Below are positions 10,451-24,047 of a stretch of 64,000 nucleotides of DNA, piece by piece. The stretch lies in assembly GCF_001425485.1 (NCBI RefSeq), contig NZ_LMQW01000001.1, positions 223,016 through 287,015 on the forward strand, given 5' to 3'. The translations under genes and the position numbers were made by a program. Within the stretch, counting starts at the first letter, position 1; every line of letters begins with the position of its first letter. The stretch is from Aureimonas sp. Leaf427 (GTDB taxonomy: Bacteria; Pseudomonadota; Alphaproteobacteria; Rhizobiales; Rhizobiaceae). The notes beneath the pieces were generated by a model that saw only the letters and a program-made list of their open reading frames with translations, had not been told where the DNA came from and searched no databases.

Positions 10451-14795
<4,345 letters not shown>

Positions 14796-14932
14796 TCCGC
14801 TCCGCCCGGCGACGCCTCCATGCGGTGCCGGACGACTTCGGCAGCGGCACGAACGCGTGCAGGCGGGATTGCCAACGGGCCGACGCCGGGCTTTCATGAG
14901 CGATCGGCCGCTCAGTCTTGCTCGGACCCCGC

Positions 14933-15325
14933 ATGCTGCACCATGTCGAACTCTATGTATCCGACCTCGATGCATCGCTCGCCTTCTGGGCAAACATCCT
15001 CGGCATGATCGGCTACGAGAAGACAGGGCATTGGGATGACGGCTTCACGCTGTCCAACGGCAAGGACGCCTATCTGACCTTCGTGCAGGTCGCGGAAAAG
15101 CATCGGTCGCACCCCTATCACCGGTGCGGGGTCGGACTGAATCATCTCGCTTTCAAGGTCGATGCCCGCGAAATCGTCGACCGTCTGCGGCGGTACTGCC
15201 TCGACCATGGAATCCAGAACCTCTACGACGAGCGATATCCCTTCGCGAATGGCGGCGATGCGTATTACGCCTTGTTCGTCGAGGACCCCGACCGCATGAA
15301 GGTCGAGTTCACCGCGAGCGATTGA
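14933..15325 (+). CDS. VOC-family (glyoxalase/bleomycin resistance-like) protein
   Basis: A 130-residue single-domain vicinal-oxygen-chelate protein. It opens MLHHVELYVSDLDASLAFW, the usual first beta-alpha element. A central LNHLAFKVDAREIVDRL and a terminal EDPDRMKVEFTAS follow. Candidate metal ligands are the N-terminal His, the His of LNHLAF and the Glu of KVEF. The ATG at 14933 is preferred over an in-frame TTG at 14918, since it starts directly at the fold. Substrate is unknown; lactoylglutathione lyases, dioxygenases and fosfomycin-type enzymes share the fold. It sits between pgm and glgX, and its GC looks lower than its neighbours (35 of 60 at 15061-15120 by hand count), suggesting a later insertion into the block. 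Confidence 0.8.
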   Translation: MLHHVELYVSDLDASLAFWANILGMIGYEKTGHWDDGFTLSNGKDAYLTFVQVAEKHRSHPYHRCGVGLNHLAFKVDAREIVDRLRRYCLDHGIQNLYDERYPFANGGDAYYALFVEDPDRMKVEFTASD

Positions 15326-15463
15326 GGCTGACGAAGCGGCCTTCCCCCTCGACAGGGGCCTCGGCTCGTCCGAGGTTCAAAGGCAGCGTCGTCGCCGGCA
15401 GCCACGCTGGCACGGCGCGGCGTCCCGCCCCCATCCCTTGCTACGCTCCGAAGGGCTCTCCGC

Positions 15464-17515
15464 ATGGCGACATCCATCACCGCCGAGCGCGGCAAGCCCG
15501 CCAGCCTCGGCGCGACGATCGAGGCGGACGGCGTCCATTTCGCCGTCTATTCCGAGAATGCGGACGCGCTCGAGCTCTGCCTCTTCGACGAGGCGGGCAC
15601 GCTGGAGACCGAGCGCCTGGAGCTTCCGGGCTCGGACGGCGGCACGCGCTTCGGCTTCGTGCCGGGTCTGGCAGAGGGCGCGCGTTACGGGTTGCGCGCC
15701 AAGGGCCCGTTCGATCCGAGGGCCGGCCACCGCTTCGACCCTTCCAAGCTTCTCGTCGATCCCTATGCGCTCCGGCTCGACCGGCCCTTCCTCTACGAGC
15801 CCTCGCTGGCGGCGCCGCCCGAGCGGGAGCTGGACAGCGCCGCCTTCCTGCCGCGCGCGATCGTCACCGCGCCCCCGCGCGATGCGGAAGCCCTTCCCTT
15901 CGCGGCTCCGGGCTTCACCTACGAGCTTCTCGTGCGCGCCTTCAGCCAGGCCGATCCCGAAATCTCGTCCGAGCTTCGCGGCACGATCTCCGCGCTCGCC
16001 GAGCCGCGCACGCTCGACCATCTCGCCCGGATCGGCATCGACACGATCGAGCTGATGCCGCTCGCCGCCTGGATCGACGAGGGCCATCTGACCGCCCGCA
16101 ACCTCACCAATGCCTGGGGCTACAATCCCGTCACCCACATGGCGCCGGACCCGCGCCTCTCGCCGGGCGGGCTCGCCGAGATCCGGCGGGTGGTGGCGGC
16201 GCTGCACGAGCGCGGCATCCGCGTTCTTCTCGACGTCGTCTTCAACCATTCCGGCGAAGGCGACGATGCCGGCCCGACCATCTCCTATCGCGGCCTCGAC
16301 AACCGGCTCTACTATGCGCACGAGGAGGAGCGGCCGGACGTGCTTGTCAACGTCACTGGCACTGGCAACACCTTCGCCGCCTGGAAGGAACCGGTCGCGT
16401 GTCTTTTCGTCGATGCCGCGCGGACCTGGGTCGAGACGACCGGCATCGACGGCTTCCGCTACGATCTCGCCACCGTGCTCGGCCGCTTCCCCGAGGGCTT
16501 CCGCGAAGACGCGCCGTACTTCCGCATGATCGCCGAGGACCCGGTGCTGAAGGACCGCATCCATCTCGCCGAGCCCTGGGACATCGGCATGGGGGGCTAT
16601 CAGGTCGGCCGGTTCCCGAAACCCTTCCTCGAATGGCAGGACCGGTTTCGCGACGACGTGCGCAAGTTCTGGCGCGGCGAGGACGGGCGCATTCCGGGCC
16701 TCGCGACACGCCTTGCCGGCTCGGCCGATCTCTACGACCGCGAGGGCCGCAAGCCGTCGGCCAGCGTCAACTTCGTCGCGGCGCATGACGGCTTCAGCCT
16801 GGCCGACCTCGTCATGTACGAGGAGAAGCACAACGAGGCGAACGGCGAGGACAATCGCGACGGCTCCAACGACAACCATTCCTGGAACAACGGCGCGGAA
16901 GGGCCGACCGACGATCCCGCCATCATCGAGGCCCGCGGCCGCGACATGCGCGCGCTTCTGGCGACGCTGATGGTAGCGCGCGGCAATCCGATGATCGTCG
17001 CCGGCGACGAGTTCGGCCGCACGCAGAAGGGCAACAACAACGGCTATGCCCAGGACAACGAGATCACCTGGCTCGACTGGGCCGGGGCCGACGAGAACCT
17101 GATCGCCTTCACCGCCGATCTCGCCGCCCTTCGCCGCAGCCATCCCGCCCTTGTCGCCGACGCCTTCCTGACCGGGACGGCACAAGGAAGCGCCCTGCCG
17201 GACGTCGTCTGGCGCCGCGAGGACGGCGCGGCGATGGCCGAGCCCGACTGGCACGATCCCGCCCGCCGCTTCCTCGCCATGGACCTCGCCGCACCGGGCG
17301 CGGACGGGACGACGGAACGCGCGCTGGTCTACCTCAATGCCGGGCGCGACGACGCGACCGTCACCCTGCCCTCGCCGCAGCCCGAGCGCCACTGGACGCT
17401 GCGCCTCCAATCGGACTGGCCGGCCCTCGAGCCGCGCTCGCTGGACGCCGGAGCCGGGCTCATTGTGAAGGCGCGCTCGGTCTTCGTGCTGGTGGAGCGG
17501 ACGGAGGGCGGATGA
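15464..17515 (+). CDS. glgX: Glycogen debranching enzyme
   Basis: GH13 isoamylase-type enzyme that removes the short branches left by GlgP. It is 683 residues, typical for GlgX. An N-terminal CBM48-like beta domain (about 10-130) precedes the barrel. The three acidic catalytic residues are visible: Asp in GFRYDLATVL (about 332), Glu in LAEPWDIGMGGYQ (about 369) and Asp in AAHDGFSLADLV (about 442). GlgX signature stretches such as NDNHSWNNGAEGPTDD are present. The ATG at 15464 begins MATSITAERGKPASLGA. It closes the glycogen block and is separated from pgm by the VOC gene. Confidence 0.95.
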   Translation: MATSITAERGKPASLGATIEADGVHFAVYSENADALELCLFDEAGTLETERLELPGSDGGTRFGFVPGLAEGARYGLRAKGPFDPRAGHRFDPSKLLVDPYALRLDRPFLYEPSLAAPPERELDSAAFLPRAIVTAPPRDAEALPFAAPGFTYELLVRAFSQADPEISSELRGTISALAEPRTLDHLARIGIDTIELMPLAAWIDEGHLTARNLTNAWGYNPVTHMAPDPRLSPGGLAEIRRVVAALHERGIRVLLDVVFNHSGEGDDAGPTISYRGLDNRLYYAHEEERPDVLVNVTGTGNTFAAWKEPVACLFVDAARTWVETTGIDGFRYDLATVLGRFPEGFREDAPYFRMIAEDPVLKDRIHLAEPWDIGMGGYQVGRFPKPFLEWQDRFRDDVRKFWRGEDGRIPGLATRLAGSADLYDREGRKPSASVNFVAAHDGFSLADLVMYEEKHNEANGEDNRDGSNDNHSWNNGAEGPTDDPAIIEARGRDMRALLATLMVARGNPMIVAGDEFGRTQKGNNNGYAQDNEITWLDWAGADENLIAFTADLAALRRSHPALVADAFLTGTAQGSALPDVVWRREDGAAMAEPDWHDPARRFLAMDLAAPGADGTTERALVYLNAGRDDATVTLPSPQPERHWTLRLQSDWPALEPRSLDAGAGLIVKARSVFVLVERTEGG

Positions 17516-17819
17516 GCTTGGGAGAACCAGCCGGCGAGGTTGTGAGGGACACGAGCCGGTGAGGTTCGGTGCGAGCACCCTCCTCTGCCCTGCCGGGCAT
17601 CTCCACCGCAAGGAGGGAGATGACGCTCGTCGCCGACACCGGCGAGTTCGATCCGCCGGCAAAGCTGCCGATCTCCCTCCTTGCGGGGGAGATGGCCGGC
17701 AGGCCAGAGGGGGGTGCCTCCCGCCGACCCGTCAAATTGCACCGGCGTCTAAGAGACCGAAGACCGCACGTCACCGCACCCCGTTGTGACCCGCCGCGCA
17801 AACCCGTAAAACCCGCCCC
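17516..17819. other. Intergenic region glgX-mutL
   Basis: 304 bp without a gene, largely occupied by the long-armed palindromic element described separately. A short direct repeat, GCCGGTGAGGTT-like, occurs twice near 17530 and 17557 just before it. Confidence 0.6.
17577..17715. repeat. Long-armed palindromic element (MITE/REP-like)
   Basis: Two 45-base arms, 17577-17621 and 17671-17715, are inverted copies of each other with 41 of 45 positions matching by eye; 49 bases lie between them. The outer ends read ACCC/GGGT and the inner ends GGAGGGAGAT/ATCTCCCTCC. Palindromes of this general composition (arms around GCAAGGAGGGAGAT with GCCGGGC blocks) are common dispersed intergenic repeats in Hyphomicrobiales. 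No transposase is present. As RNA it would fold into a very stable stem and could end glgX transcription. Confidence 0.75.
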
Positions 17820-19640
17820 ATGCCCATTCGCGCCCTCACCGAGACCCAGATCGACCAGATCGCCGCCGGCGAGGTGGTGGAGCGGCCGGCGAGCGTGGTG
17901 AAGGAACTGGTCGAGAACGCGGTGGACGCGGGCTCGCGGCGGATCGAGATCGTCACGGCGGGCGGCGGCAAGAGCCTCATCCGCGTCTCCGACGACGGGT
18001 CCGGCATTCCCGCCGACGAACTGCCGCTCGCCGTGCGCCGCCATTGCACGTCGAAGCTCGACGGCGGGCTCGCAGCGATCGAAACGCTCGGCTTTCGCGG
18101 CGAGGCCCTGCCCTCGATCGGCTCGGTCGCGCGGCTGACGCTGCGCTCGCGCCATCGCGGGGCGGAGGGCGCGCACGAGATCGAGGTCCATGGCGGGCGC
18201 ACCTCGCCGGTCCGGCCGGCGGCGCACGGCGCGGGCACGATGGTCGAGGTCCGCGACCTCTTCCATGCCGTCCCCGCCCGCCTGAAGTTCCTGAAGACCG
18301 AGCGGGCCGAAAGCGCGGCCATCGCCGATGTTATCAGGCGCATCGCCATCGCGGCGCCCGCGATCCGCTTCGAGCTCTCCGGCCCCGACCGCACGACCCT
18401 GACACTGGAGGCGGGCGACGATCTTTCCCGCATCGCCGCCGTCGTCGGCGACGACTTCGCCGAGGATTCCATCCCGCTCGACGCCGCGCGCGAGGGCGTC
18501 GGCCTCGCCGGCTTTGCGGGCCTGCCGAGCACCGGGCGGGGCAATGCGCAGTTCCAGTATCTCTACGTCAACGGCCGCCCCGTCCGCGACAAGATGATGC
18601 TCTCGGCGCTGCGCGCCGCCTATGCCGACGCCATGGCGCGCGACCGGCATCCCGTCGCCGTCCTCTTTCTCTCCATCGATCCGGCGCTGGTCGACGTCAA
18701 CGTCCACCCCGCCAAGGCCGATGTGCGCTTCCGCGACCCCGGCCTCGTGCGCGGCCTCATCGTCGGCTCGATCCGTCAGGCGCTGGCCGAGCGCGGCCTT
18801 CGGCGCTCGGCCGCGGGCGCCTCGGACATGCTGCAGAAGTTCCAGGCCGGCGCCCCGGCGCCGTCTCCCGCCTGGCAGTCCTCCTTCGCGGGCGGGCCGC
18901 GCGCCTTCGGCGAGCGGCCGCAGGCGCCCTACAGCACGGAGGCCTCGCCCTTCCGCCCGCTGGAGCCGCGCGCCGCCGCCTTCGAGACCGCGGCCGAAGC
19001 CGGCTTCGCCCCGGCCGCGCGCATCGCCGACGAAACGCCCGTCGAGATCGGCGCCGCCGACCATCCGCTCGGCGCGGCGCGGGCGCAGGTCCACGACAAT
19101 TACGTCATCGCCGAGACGCCGGACGGCATCGTCATCGTCGACCAGCACGCCGCGCACGAGCGCCTCGTCTACGAGACGCTGAAGACGGCGATCCACGGGC
19201 GCCCGCTCCCCGCCCAGCTCCTGCTTCTGCCCGAGATCGTGGATGTGGCGAGCGACGATGCCGATCGGCTGGCGCTGGCGGCCGAGAGCCTGGAGCGCTT
19301 CGGCCTGTCGCTCGAGCGCTTCGGCCCCGGCGCCGTCGCCGTGCGCTCGACGCCCGCGATTCTCGGCGCCGTCGACGTGCCCGCCCTCGTGCGCGATCTC
19401 GCCGACGAACTGGCCGAGCACGAGACCGCCGACGGGCTGAAGGGCCGCATCGACGCGGTCGCGGCGACGATCGCCTGCCACGGCTCCGTGCGCTCGGGAC
19501 GGCGGCTGCGCGGCGAGGAGATGAACGCGCTCCTGCGCCAGATGGAAGCGACGCCGGGCTCGGGCACCTGCAATCACGGACGCCCCACCTTCGTGGAACT
19601 GAAGCTCGCCGATATCGAACGGCTCTTCGGGCGCCGATGA
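17820..19640 (+). CDS. mutL: DNA mismatch repair protein MutL
   Basis: GHKL ATPase that links MutS mismatch recognition to strand removal. It is 606 residues. The N-terminal ATPase has [20 protein letters not shown] (about 15-34), DDGSGI (about 59-64) and the [13 protein letters not shown] loop (about 91-103). A variable linker (about 330-410) precedes the C-terminal dimerisation domain. The C-terminus carries [12 protein letters not shown] near residue 441, matching the DQHA-x2-E-x4-E endonuclease motif, plus ACHGSVRSG and CNHGRPT zinc-site elements. This is therefore a nicking MutL, as expected in lineages without MutH. The start follows the repeat element by about 100 bases. Confidence 0.96.
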   Translation: MPIRALTETQIDQIAAGEVVERPASVVKELVENAVDAGSRRIEIVTAGGGKSLIRVSDDGSGIPADELPLAVRRHCTSKLDGGLAAIETLGFRGEALPSIGSVARLTLRSRHRGAEGAHEIEVHGGRTSPVRPAAHGAGTMVEVRDLFHAVPARLKFLKTERAESAAIADVIRRIAIAAPAIRFELSGPDRTTLTLEAGDDLSRIAAVVGDDFAEDSIPLDAAREGVGLAGFAGLPSTGRGNAQFQYLYVNGRPVRDKMMLSALRAAYADAMARDRHPVAVLFLSIDPALVDVNVHPAKADVRFRDPGLVRGLIVGSIRQALAERGLRRSAAGASDMLQKFQAGAPAPSPAWQSSFAGGPRAFGERPQAPYSTEASPFRPLEPRAAAFETAAEAGFAPAARIADETPVEIGAADHPLGAARAQVHDNYVIAETPDGIVIVDQHAAHERLVYETLKTAIHGRPLPAQLLLLPEIVDVASDDADRLALAAESLERFGLSLERFGPGAVAVRSTPAILGAVDVPALVRDLADELAEHETADGLKGRIDAVAATIACHGSVRSGRRLRGEEMNALLRQMEATPGSGTCNHGRPTFVELKLADIERLFGRR

Positions 19641-19724
19641 CCTCTTCCGAGGCGCATGTTGACAGGCCGGGAGCGATCCTGTTTCACGGACGGCGATGAG
19701 GCAAGCGAACGGAGCCGGCCGGCG

Positions 19725-19961
19725 ATGATGAACCGCATGGAAAGCTCGGGCGAGGCGCGCGTGCGCTACGGCGACGGCGACTTCGAGATCCAGCGCCCCG
19801 GCGCCTATGTGCGCTGCGCCGTCACGGGCGAGACGATCCCGCTCGACATGCTGCGCTATTGGAGCGTCGCGCGCCAGGAGGCCTATGTCGACTGCGCCGC
19901 CTCGCTGAAGCGCGAACTCGCCTGCAACCCCAAGCTCGCCGCGATCGCCGCCAGGGCGTAG
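19725..19961 (+). CDS. DUF2093 domain protein
   Basis: A 78-residue protein matching the small DUF2093 family of alphaproteobacteria. The core VRYGDGDFEIQRPGAYVRCA is followed by VTGETIPLDMLRYWSVARQE, which contains the highly conserved LRYWSVARQEAYV block. Function is unknown; no membrane segment or signal is visible. Two adjacent ATGs at 19725 and 19728 follow a GGAG-like site; an earlier in-frame ATG at 19656 gives a non-conserved extension. The gene commonly lies next to mutL or lpxK in Rhizobiales, as here. It ends 13 bases before the convergent GNAT gene. Confidence 0.85.
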   Translation: MMNRMESSGEARVRYGDGDFEIQRPGAYVRCAVTGETIPLDMLRYWSVARQEAYVDCAASLKRELACNPKLAAIAARA

Positions 19962-19974
19962 GCCGTGGCCGGCC

Positions 19975-20463
19975 TCATGGAGAGCCGTTTTCCACCGCGT
20001 AGATGTTGACCCCGCCGACATCGGCTTCGACGAGGCTCCAGCCGAGCTTCTCGTAGAGCGCGGAGACCGCCGGCACGGCGTTCAGGTAGAGCCGTTCGAT
20101 CGGCAGGCGAAACGCCCTTTTTGTCGCGTGCCGCACGAGCGAGGCCGCGATCCCGGCTCCGCGCGCCTCAGGCTCCACGAAGACCGCCGCGAGCCAGGGC
20201 GTAAAGGCCGGCCGGGCCGCCAGATCGTTCGCGATGACCGAGGCCGTGCCGAGGAACGTGTCGCCGCGATGCGCGACGAGCGTGAAGGGCAGAGGCGCGC
20301 CGCGAAGGCTCTCGCCGACCAGCGCCTCCATCCCGGCCGCCGACAGGCCCTCCGCGCGCCACCAGGCCTGCCAGAGCCGATCGGCGACGACGGGCAGGAA
20401 GTCCGGCCGGTCCTTTAGGTCGGAGATGGCATGACCGGACATGGCAGGGCTGGAAAGGTCCAT
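19975..20463 (-). CDS. GNAT-family N-acetyltransferase
   Basis: A 162-residue acetyl-CoA-dependent acyltransferase. The acetyl-CoA loop appears as VFVEPEARGAGIAASLVRHA, where RGAGIA matches the Q/RxxGxG/A motif. The C-terminal NAVPAVSALYEKLGW motif (residue position and AA near an aromatic strand) is typical of GNATs. The start at 20463 follows a GGAGAC-like site and gives MDLSSPAMSGHAI; longer in-frame starts upstream lack conservation. Substrate unknown. It lies about 90 bases after lpxK on the same strand and may be the last gene of that operon. Confidence 0.85.
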   Translation of the reverse strand: MDLSSPAMSGHAISDLKDRPDFLPVVADRLWQAWWRAEGLSAAGMEALVGESLRGAPLPFTLVAHRGDTFLGTASVIANDLAARPAFTPWLAAVFVEPEARGAGIAASLVRHATKRAFRLPIERLYLNAVPAVSALYEKLGWSLVEADVGGVNIYAVENGSP

Positions 20464-20552
20464 GTCTTCGGTCTCCGAACGATGCGCCTTTGCGCGAAGG
20501 ATGCCACTCTTTCGCGCCGAGTCGGCGAGGCGTCCACGCCTTGCGGCCAAGC

Positions 20553-21584
20553 CTATAGACCGCGCAGGCGCCGGTCCGCGAAGGCCTGCAGCGTCTGGCG
20601 GATCAGCCTCGGCCCGAGCGTCGGGGGATCGAAGACGAGGTCGATGTCGAGCACTGCGACCTCGCCTGCGAAGGCTCTGGCCGTCGCCCCGCCGCCGGCA
20701 AGGCGCGCGTGATCCTTGCGCGTCGTCACCAGGGTCAGCCCGTCGCGTTCGGCGCTGGCGCGCAGCTCGGCGATCTCGGCCTCGCTCAAAGGGTGGTGGT
20801 CGGGAAAGTCGGCCGTGGCGGCGAGTGTCGCGCCGAGCCCTTCCAGGCTGCGATAGAGCTTCTCTGGATCGGCAATGCCGGCGAAGGCGAGAACCCGCTC
20901 GCCGGCGAAACGCTCGGCATCGCGGGGCAGAACCCGCGCCTCGTGGATCGGCTTGGCCGCCCGCGCGCCCGCGCGGATCGCCGGATCGCCGGCCGCGCCC
21001 GTGCCGACGAGGAGAAGCGCGTCCGCATGGCGGATCTGGTCGAGAAGCGGCGCGCGCAAGGGGCCGGCGGGGAGGACGCGCCGGTTGCCGAGCCCCCGCC
21101 CGGCATCCACCACGAGAAGCGCCAGATCGATCGCGAGGCGCGCGGACTGGAACCCGTCGTCCATGATGACGATCTCGACCCCGGCTTCTTTCAGAAGCGC
21201 CGCGCCCCGCCGCCGGTCGGCGGAGACGGCGGTCGTGGCGAGGGCGGCCAGAAGCATCGGCTCGTCGCCGACGAGGCCGGCGCCGTGCCGAGCGGGATCG
21301 ACGATCATCGCCTCGCGCGCCGAGCCGCCATGGCCGCGCGACAGGAACCCGGGCTTCAGGCCGAGCTCAATCGCGGCGCGGCCGAGCGCCAGCGCCGTCG
21401 GCGTCTTGCCGCCGCCGCCCACGGTGAAATTGCCGACGCAGAGGACGGGAAGCCCGGCATCGGCGCGCTCGCCATGGTCGAGACGCCAGCGGGCGGCCGT
21501 GCCATAGGCCCGGGCGACGGGCCAGAGAAGGGCCGACTGCCAGCCCGGCTCCGACCACCAGAAGTCCGGCGCCTCCCGCGTCAC
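20553..21584 (-). CDS. lpxK: Tetraacyldisaccharide 4'-kinase
   Basis: Inner-membrane kinase that phosphorylates the 4' position of the lipid A disaccharide precursor. It is 343 residues. The P-loop VGGGGKTPTALALGRA lies at about 55-70 directly after CVGNFT, and the family motif FLSRGHGG follows near 80-87. Further conserved parts are VIMDDGFQ and LRAPLLDQI. The start MTREAPDFWW at 21584 is typical. waaA ends 40 bases upstream, so waaA-lpxK are one operon for lipid A/core synthesis. Confidence 0.95.
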   Translation of the reverse strand: MTREAPDFWWSEPGWQSALLWPVARAYGTAARWRLDHGERADAGLPVLCVGNFTVGGGGKTPTALALGRAAIELGLKPGFLSRGHGGSAREAMIVDPARHGAGLVGDEPMLLAALATTAVSADRRRGAALLKEAGVEIVIMDDGFQSARLAIDLALLVVDAGRGLGNRRVLPAGPLRAPLLDQIRHADALLLVGTGAAGDPAIRAGARAAKPIHEARVLPRDAERFAGERVLAFAGIADPEKLYRSLEGLGATLAATADFPDHHPLSEAEIAELRASAERDGLTLVTTRKDHARLAGGGATARAFAGEVAVLDIDLVFDPPTLGPRLIRQTLQAFADRRLRGL

Positions 21585-21624
21585 GGAATCGGCCGGGGCC
21601 GCGCGAGACCGCCGTCCGCCGCCC

Positions 21625-22956
21625 TCATCGCCCCTGCGCCCCGCGATCCGACCGCTCCAGCCGGATCGCGAGCTTCATCGGATGGAGGAAGGGTTCGAGC
21701 GCCTGCATGGTCCGCTGGAGCGCGCCGCGCATTTCGCCGACCGTGTTGGCGGCCGATTCGATCATGCGGCGGCGAAGCGCGGGATCGCCGAGCAGCTGGC
21801 CGACCATGTCGCTCAGCCCGTCCTCGTCCTTCACCAGCCGCGCGCCGCCGTTCTTCAGAAGCCGCTGATAGGCGTCGCGAAAGTTCTGGACGTAGCGCCC
21901 CGATAGGATCGCGGTGCCGAGCATGGCCGCTTCCAGCGGGTTCTGCCCGCCCTGCCCCTGCAGCGAGCGGCCGACGAAGGCGATCTCGGTCAGACGCAGA
22001 TAGAGCCCCATCTCGCCCATCGTATCGCCGAGGAAAATGTCGGTTTCCGGCGGCACCGGCTCGTAGGCGCTGCGCCGCGCCACGGTCAGCCCTTTGGCGA
22101 TAAAGGACTTCTCCAGCGCGTCCGCGCGCTCGACATGGCGCGGCACGATGATCGTGACAAGGCCGGGATGGCGCACCTTCAGCGTCCGGTGAACCTCGGC
22201 GGCGATCTCCTCCTCGCCGGCATGGGTCGACACGGCGGCCCAGACCGGACGCCCCTTCAGATCGGCCTTCAGCGCCTGAAGCGCGATCGGCTCGAAGGGC
22301 GGCGGGTTGGTGTCGGCCTTCAGGTTGCCGGCAACCGTCACCGCCCGCGCGCCGAGGAGGTGATAGCGCTCGCCGTCGATGTCGGACTGGGCGACGACAT
22401 GCGACAGGTTCTCCAGAAGCGCCTCGGCGAGCGAAGGCGCCGCCTTCCAGCGCTGGAACGACCGGTCGGACAGGCGCGCGTTGACCAGGACCTGCGGAAT
22501 GCGCCGGCGGCCGAGTTCGAGCACCGTCATCGGCCAGATCTCGCTTTCGGCGACGATGGCGAGATCGGGCCGCCAATGGTCGAGGAAGCGCATGATCGAG
22601 GGCTTCAGATCGAGCGGCACATATTGGTGGATCACGGCGCTGCCGAGCCGGTCCTGCACCAGGGCGGCCGACGTCACGGTGCCCGTCGTCATGACGATGT
22701 GGATGTTCTCGGCCGCGATCTCGCGCACCATCGGCATGACGGCCGTGCTCTCGCCGACGCTGGCGGCATGGACCCAGACGAGCGGCCCCGCGCCCGGGCG
22801 GTCGGCGCCGGGATAGCCGTAGCGCTCGCGGCGGCGCGCACGCTCCTCCTTGCCGCGCGAGGCGCGCCAGCCGACATAGGGTCCGATCAGCGGATAGGCG
22901 GCCGCACCGAAGAGGCGATAAGCGCCGAGCGCGGCGCGCGCGAAGGCATCGCTCAT
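21625..22956 (-). CDS. waaA: 3-deoxy-D-manno-octulosonic acid (Kdo) transferase
   Basis: GT30-family enzyme that attaches Kdo from CMP-Kdo to lipid IVA at the inner membrane. It is 443 residues, slightly long for WaaA. An N-terminal hydrophobic anchor (about 5-25) is followed by VWVHAASVGESTAVMPM and RLSDRSFQRW. The C-terminal domain has IVPRHVERADALEKSF, DIFLGDTMGEMGLYLRL and GGQNPLEAAMLGTAIL, all hallmark WaaA blocks. The start overlaps the stop of the DUF374 gene by four bases (ATGA at 22953-22956). An arginine-rich C-terminal tail ends the protein. Confidence 0.95.
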   Translation of the reverse strand: MSDAFARAALGAYRLFGAAAYPLIGPYVGWRASRGKEERARRRERYGYPGADRPGAGPLVWVHAASVGESTAVMPMVREIAAENIHIVMTTGTVTSAALVQDRLGSAVIHQYVPLDLKPSIMRFLDHWRPDLAIVAESEIWPMTVLELGRRRIPQVLVNARLSDRSFQRWKAAPSLAEALLENLSHVVAQSDIDGERYHLLGARAVTVAGNLKADTNPPPFEPIALQALKADLKGRPVWAAVSTHAGEEEIAAEVHRTLKVRHPGLVTIIVPRHVERADALEKSFIAKGLTVARRSAYEPVPPETDIFLGDTMGEMGLYLRLTEIAFVGRSLQGQGGQNPLEAAMLGTAILSGRYVQNFRDAYQRLLKNGGARLVKDEDGLSDMVGQLLGDPALRRRMIESAANTVGEMRGALQRTMQALEPFLHPMKLAIRLERSDRGAQGR

Positions 22957-23756
22957 GGGCGCGCTCCCGCCAGTTCGATGGCGCGGTGGTTCGCCGCTTC
23001 GATCGCGAGCGTCACGGCGACGCGCTTCTCCTCCAGAAGCGCGTCGTCGGCATCGGCGGGAACGTGGATCGGCTCGCCCAGCACCACGGCGATGCGCCCG
23101 AAGGGCAGCGGCAGGGACGTCTTGTCCCAGGAGCTCATCACGATGCGGCGCCGGCTCGTCACCGCGGCGGAGGGGATGATCGGCCGGCCGGAAATGCGCG
23201 CCAGCGTCACGATGCCGAGCCCCGCCTGGCGCGGAACGCCCTTCGGCACGTCGGCGATCATGCAGACGCCGACGCCGTCATGCAGCATCCGCCGGAGCAC
23301 GATCAAAGCGCGCGCGCCGCCCTTCTGCGCGACCGCGCCGCGCACCCGCCCGCCGGAGCCGCGCACGGTCCCGATGCCGAAGCGCTCGACGACGGCAGCG
23401 TTGATCGCCGCGTCCGCGTTCTTCGACAGAAGCGCCACGTAGGGCAGCGACTTCGGGCGGAAGAAGGGGGCGAGCAGATGCTGCCCGTGCCAGAGGGCGA
23501 CGATCGCCGGATGCTCGCGGGCAAGCACGGTCTCGAAGTCGCTGGAGCCCTCGGCCTGCCTCTGCGTGCCGTGGATCGCCCGAAGCGCGCCGTAGATCAC
23601 CCCGCCGATGGCCGCCGTCGCCCGGCGGTCGCGCGTCAGCTTGCGGCCGAGCTGCTTCCAGCGGCGCGCGAGCGCGCGGAAGATGGGGCGCGGCGTCTCC
23701 GGGACATCCGGCTTTCCCGCCTCCACCTCGGCCGGCTGGACCCTCGGCGCGTCCAT
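22953..23756 (-). CDS. DUF374 lysophospholipid acyltransferase-family protein
   Basis: A 267-residue protein of the DUF374 branch of the LPLAT superfamily. AIVALWHGQHLLAPFF at about 84-99 supplies the His that stands for the HxxxxD site in this branch. VRGSGGRVRG and VPKGVPRQAGLGIVTLA follow, as in other members. In Rhizobiales this gene lies immediately before waaA, and family members are proposed to transfer an acyl chain in lipid A or an envelope lipid; the exact reaction is not known. It has a charged N-terminal extension of about 25 residues and is coupled to waaA by overlap. The gap to the upstream DUF4170 gene is only five bases. Confidence 0.88.
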   Translation of the reverse strand: MDAPRVQPAEVEAGKPDVPETPRPIFRALARRWKQLGRKLTRDRRATAAIGGVIYGALRAIHGTQRQAEGSSDFETVLAREHPAIVALWHGQHLLAPFFRPKSLPYVALLSKNADAAINAAVVERFGIGTVRGSGGRVRGAVAQKGGARALIVLRRMLHDGVGVCMIADVPKGVPRQAGLGIVTLARISGRPIIPSAAVTSRRRIVMSSWDKTSLPLPFGRIAVVLGEPIHVPADADDALLEEKRVAVTLAIEAANHRAIELAGARP

Positions 23757-23761
23757 GATCG

Positions 23762-23998
23762 CTAAAGACCGTCCGGCTCGAGAAGGCGGTGCATGTGGAC
23801 GATGAAGTAGCGCATCGCGGCATTGTCCACGGTCTGCTGCGCCTTGGAGCGCCAGGCGGTCAGCGCGGAGGCGTAGTCGGGGAAGATGCCGACGATGTCG
23901 AGACCGTCGAGATTCTTGAAATCGACCGAGTCGAGGCTCTTCAGCTCGCCGCCGAAGACGAGGTGAAGCCGCTGCTTCGATTCCTGTTCGCTAACCAT
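23762..23998 (-). CDS. DUF4170 family small protein
   Basis: A 78-residue protein with the DUF4170 pattern: LHLVFGGELKSLDSVDFKNL, then VGIFPDYASALTAWRSKAQQ, then a C-terminal MRYFIVHMHRLLEP. The ATG at 23998 is chosen because AAGGA lies about seven bases upstream; a TTG two codons earlier is also in frame. No signal peptide. Function is unknown. The family is typical of alphaproteobacteria and is found between cysQ-like and DUF374/waaA genes, as here. Confidence 0.88.
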   Translation of the reverse strand: MVSEQESKQRLHLVFGGELKSLDSVDFKNLDGLDIVGIFPDYASALTAWRSKAQQTVDNAAMRYFIVHMHRLLEPDGL

Positions 23999-24047
23999 GG
24001 GCAATCCTTCAGCTCGGAAGAGGACGGCGTCGTCGGTGAAAAAGGCG

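Noticed and set aside
15377..20021. Long - strand open frames opposite glgX and mutL, running through the palindromic element
   Set aside because: They cross two well-defined + strand genes and an intergenic repeat, and show no family motifs.
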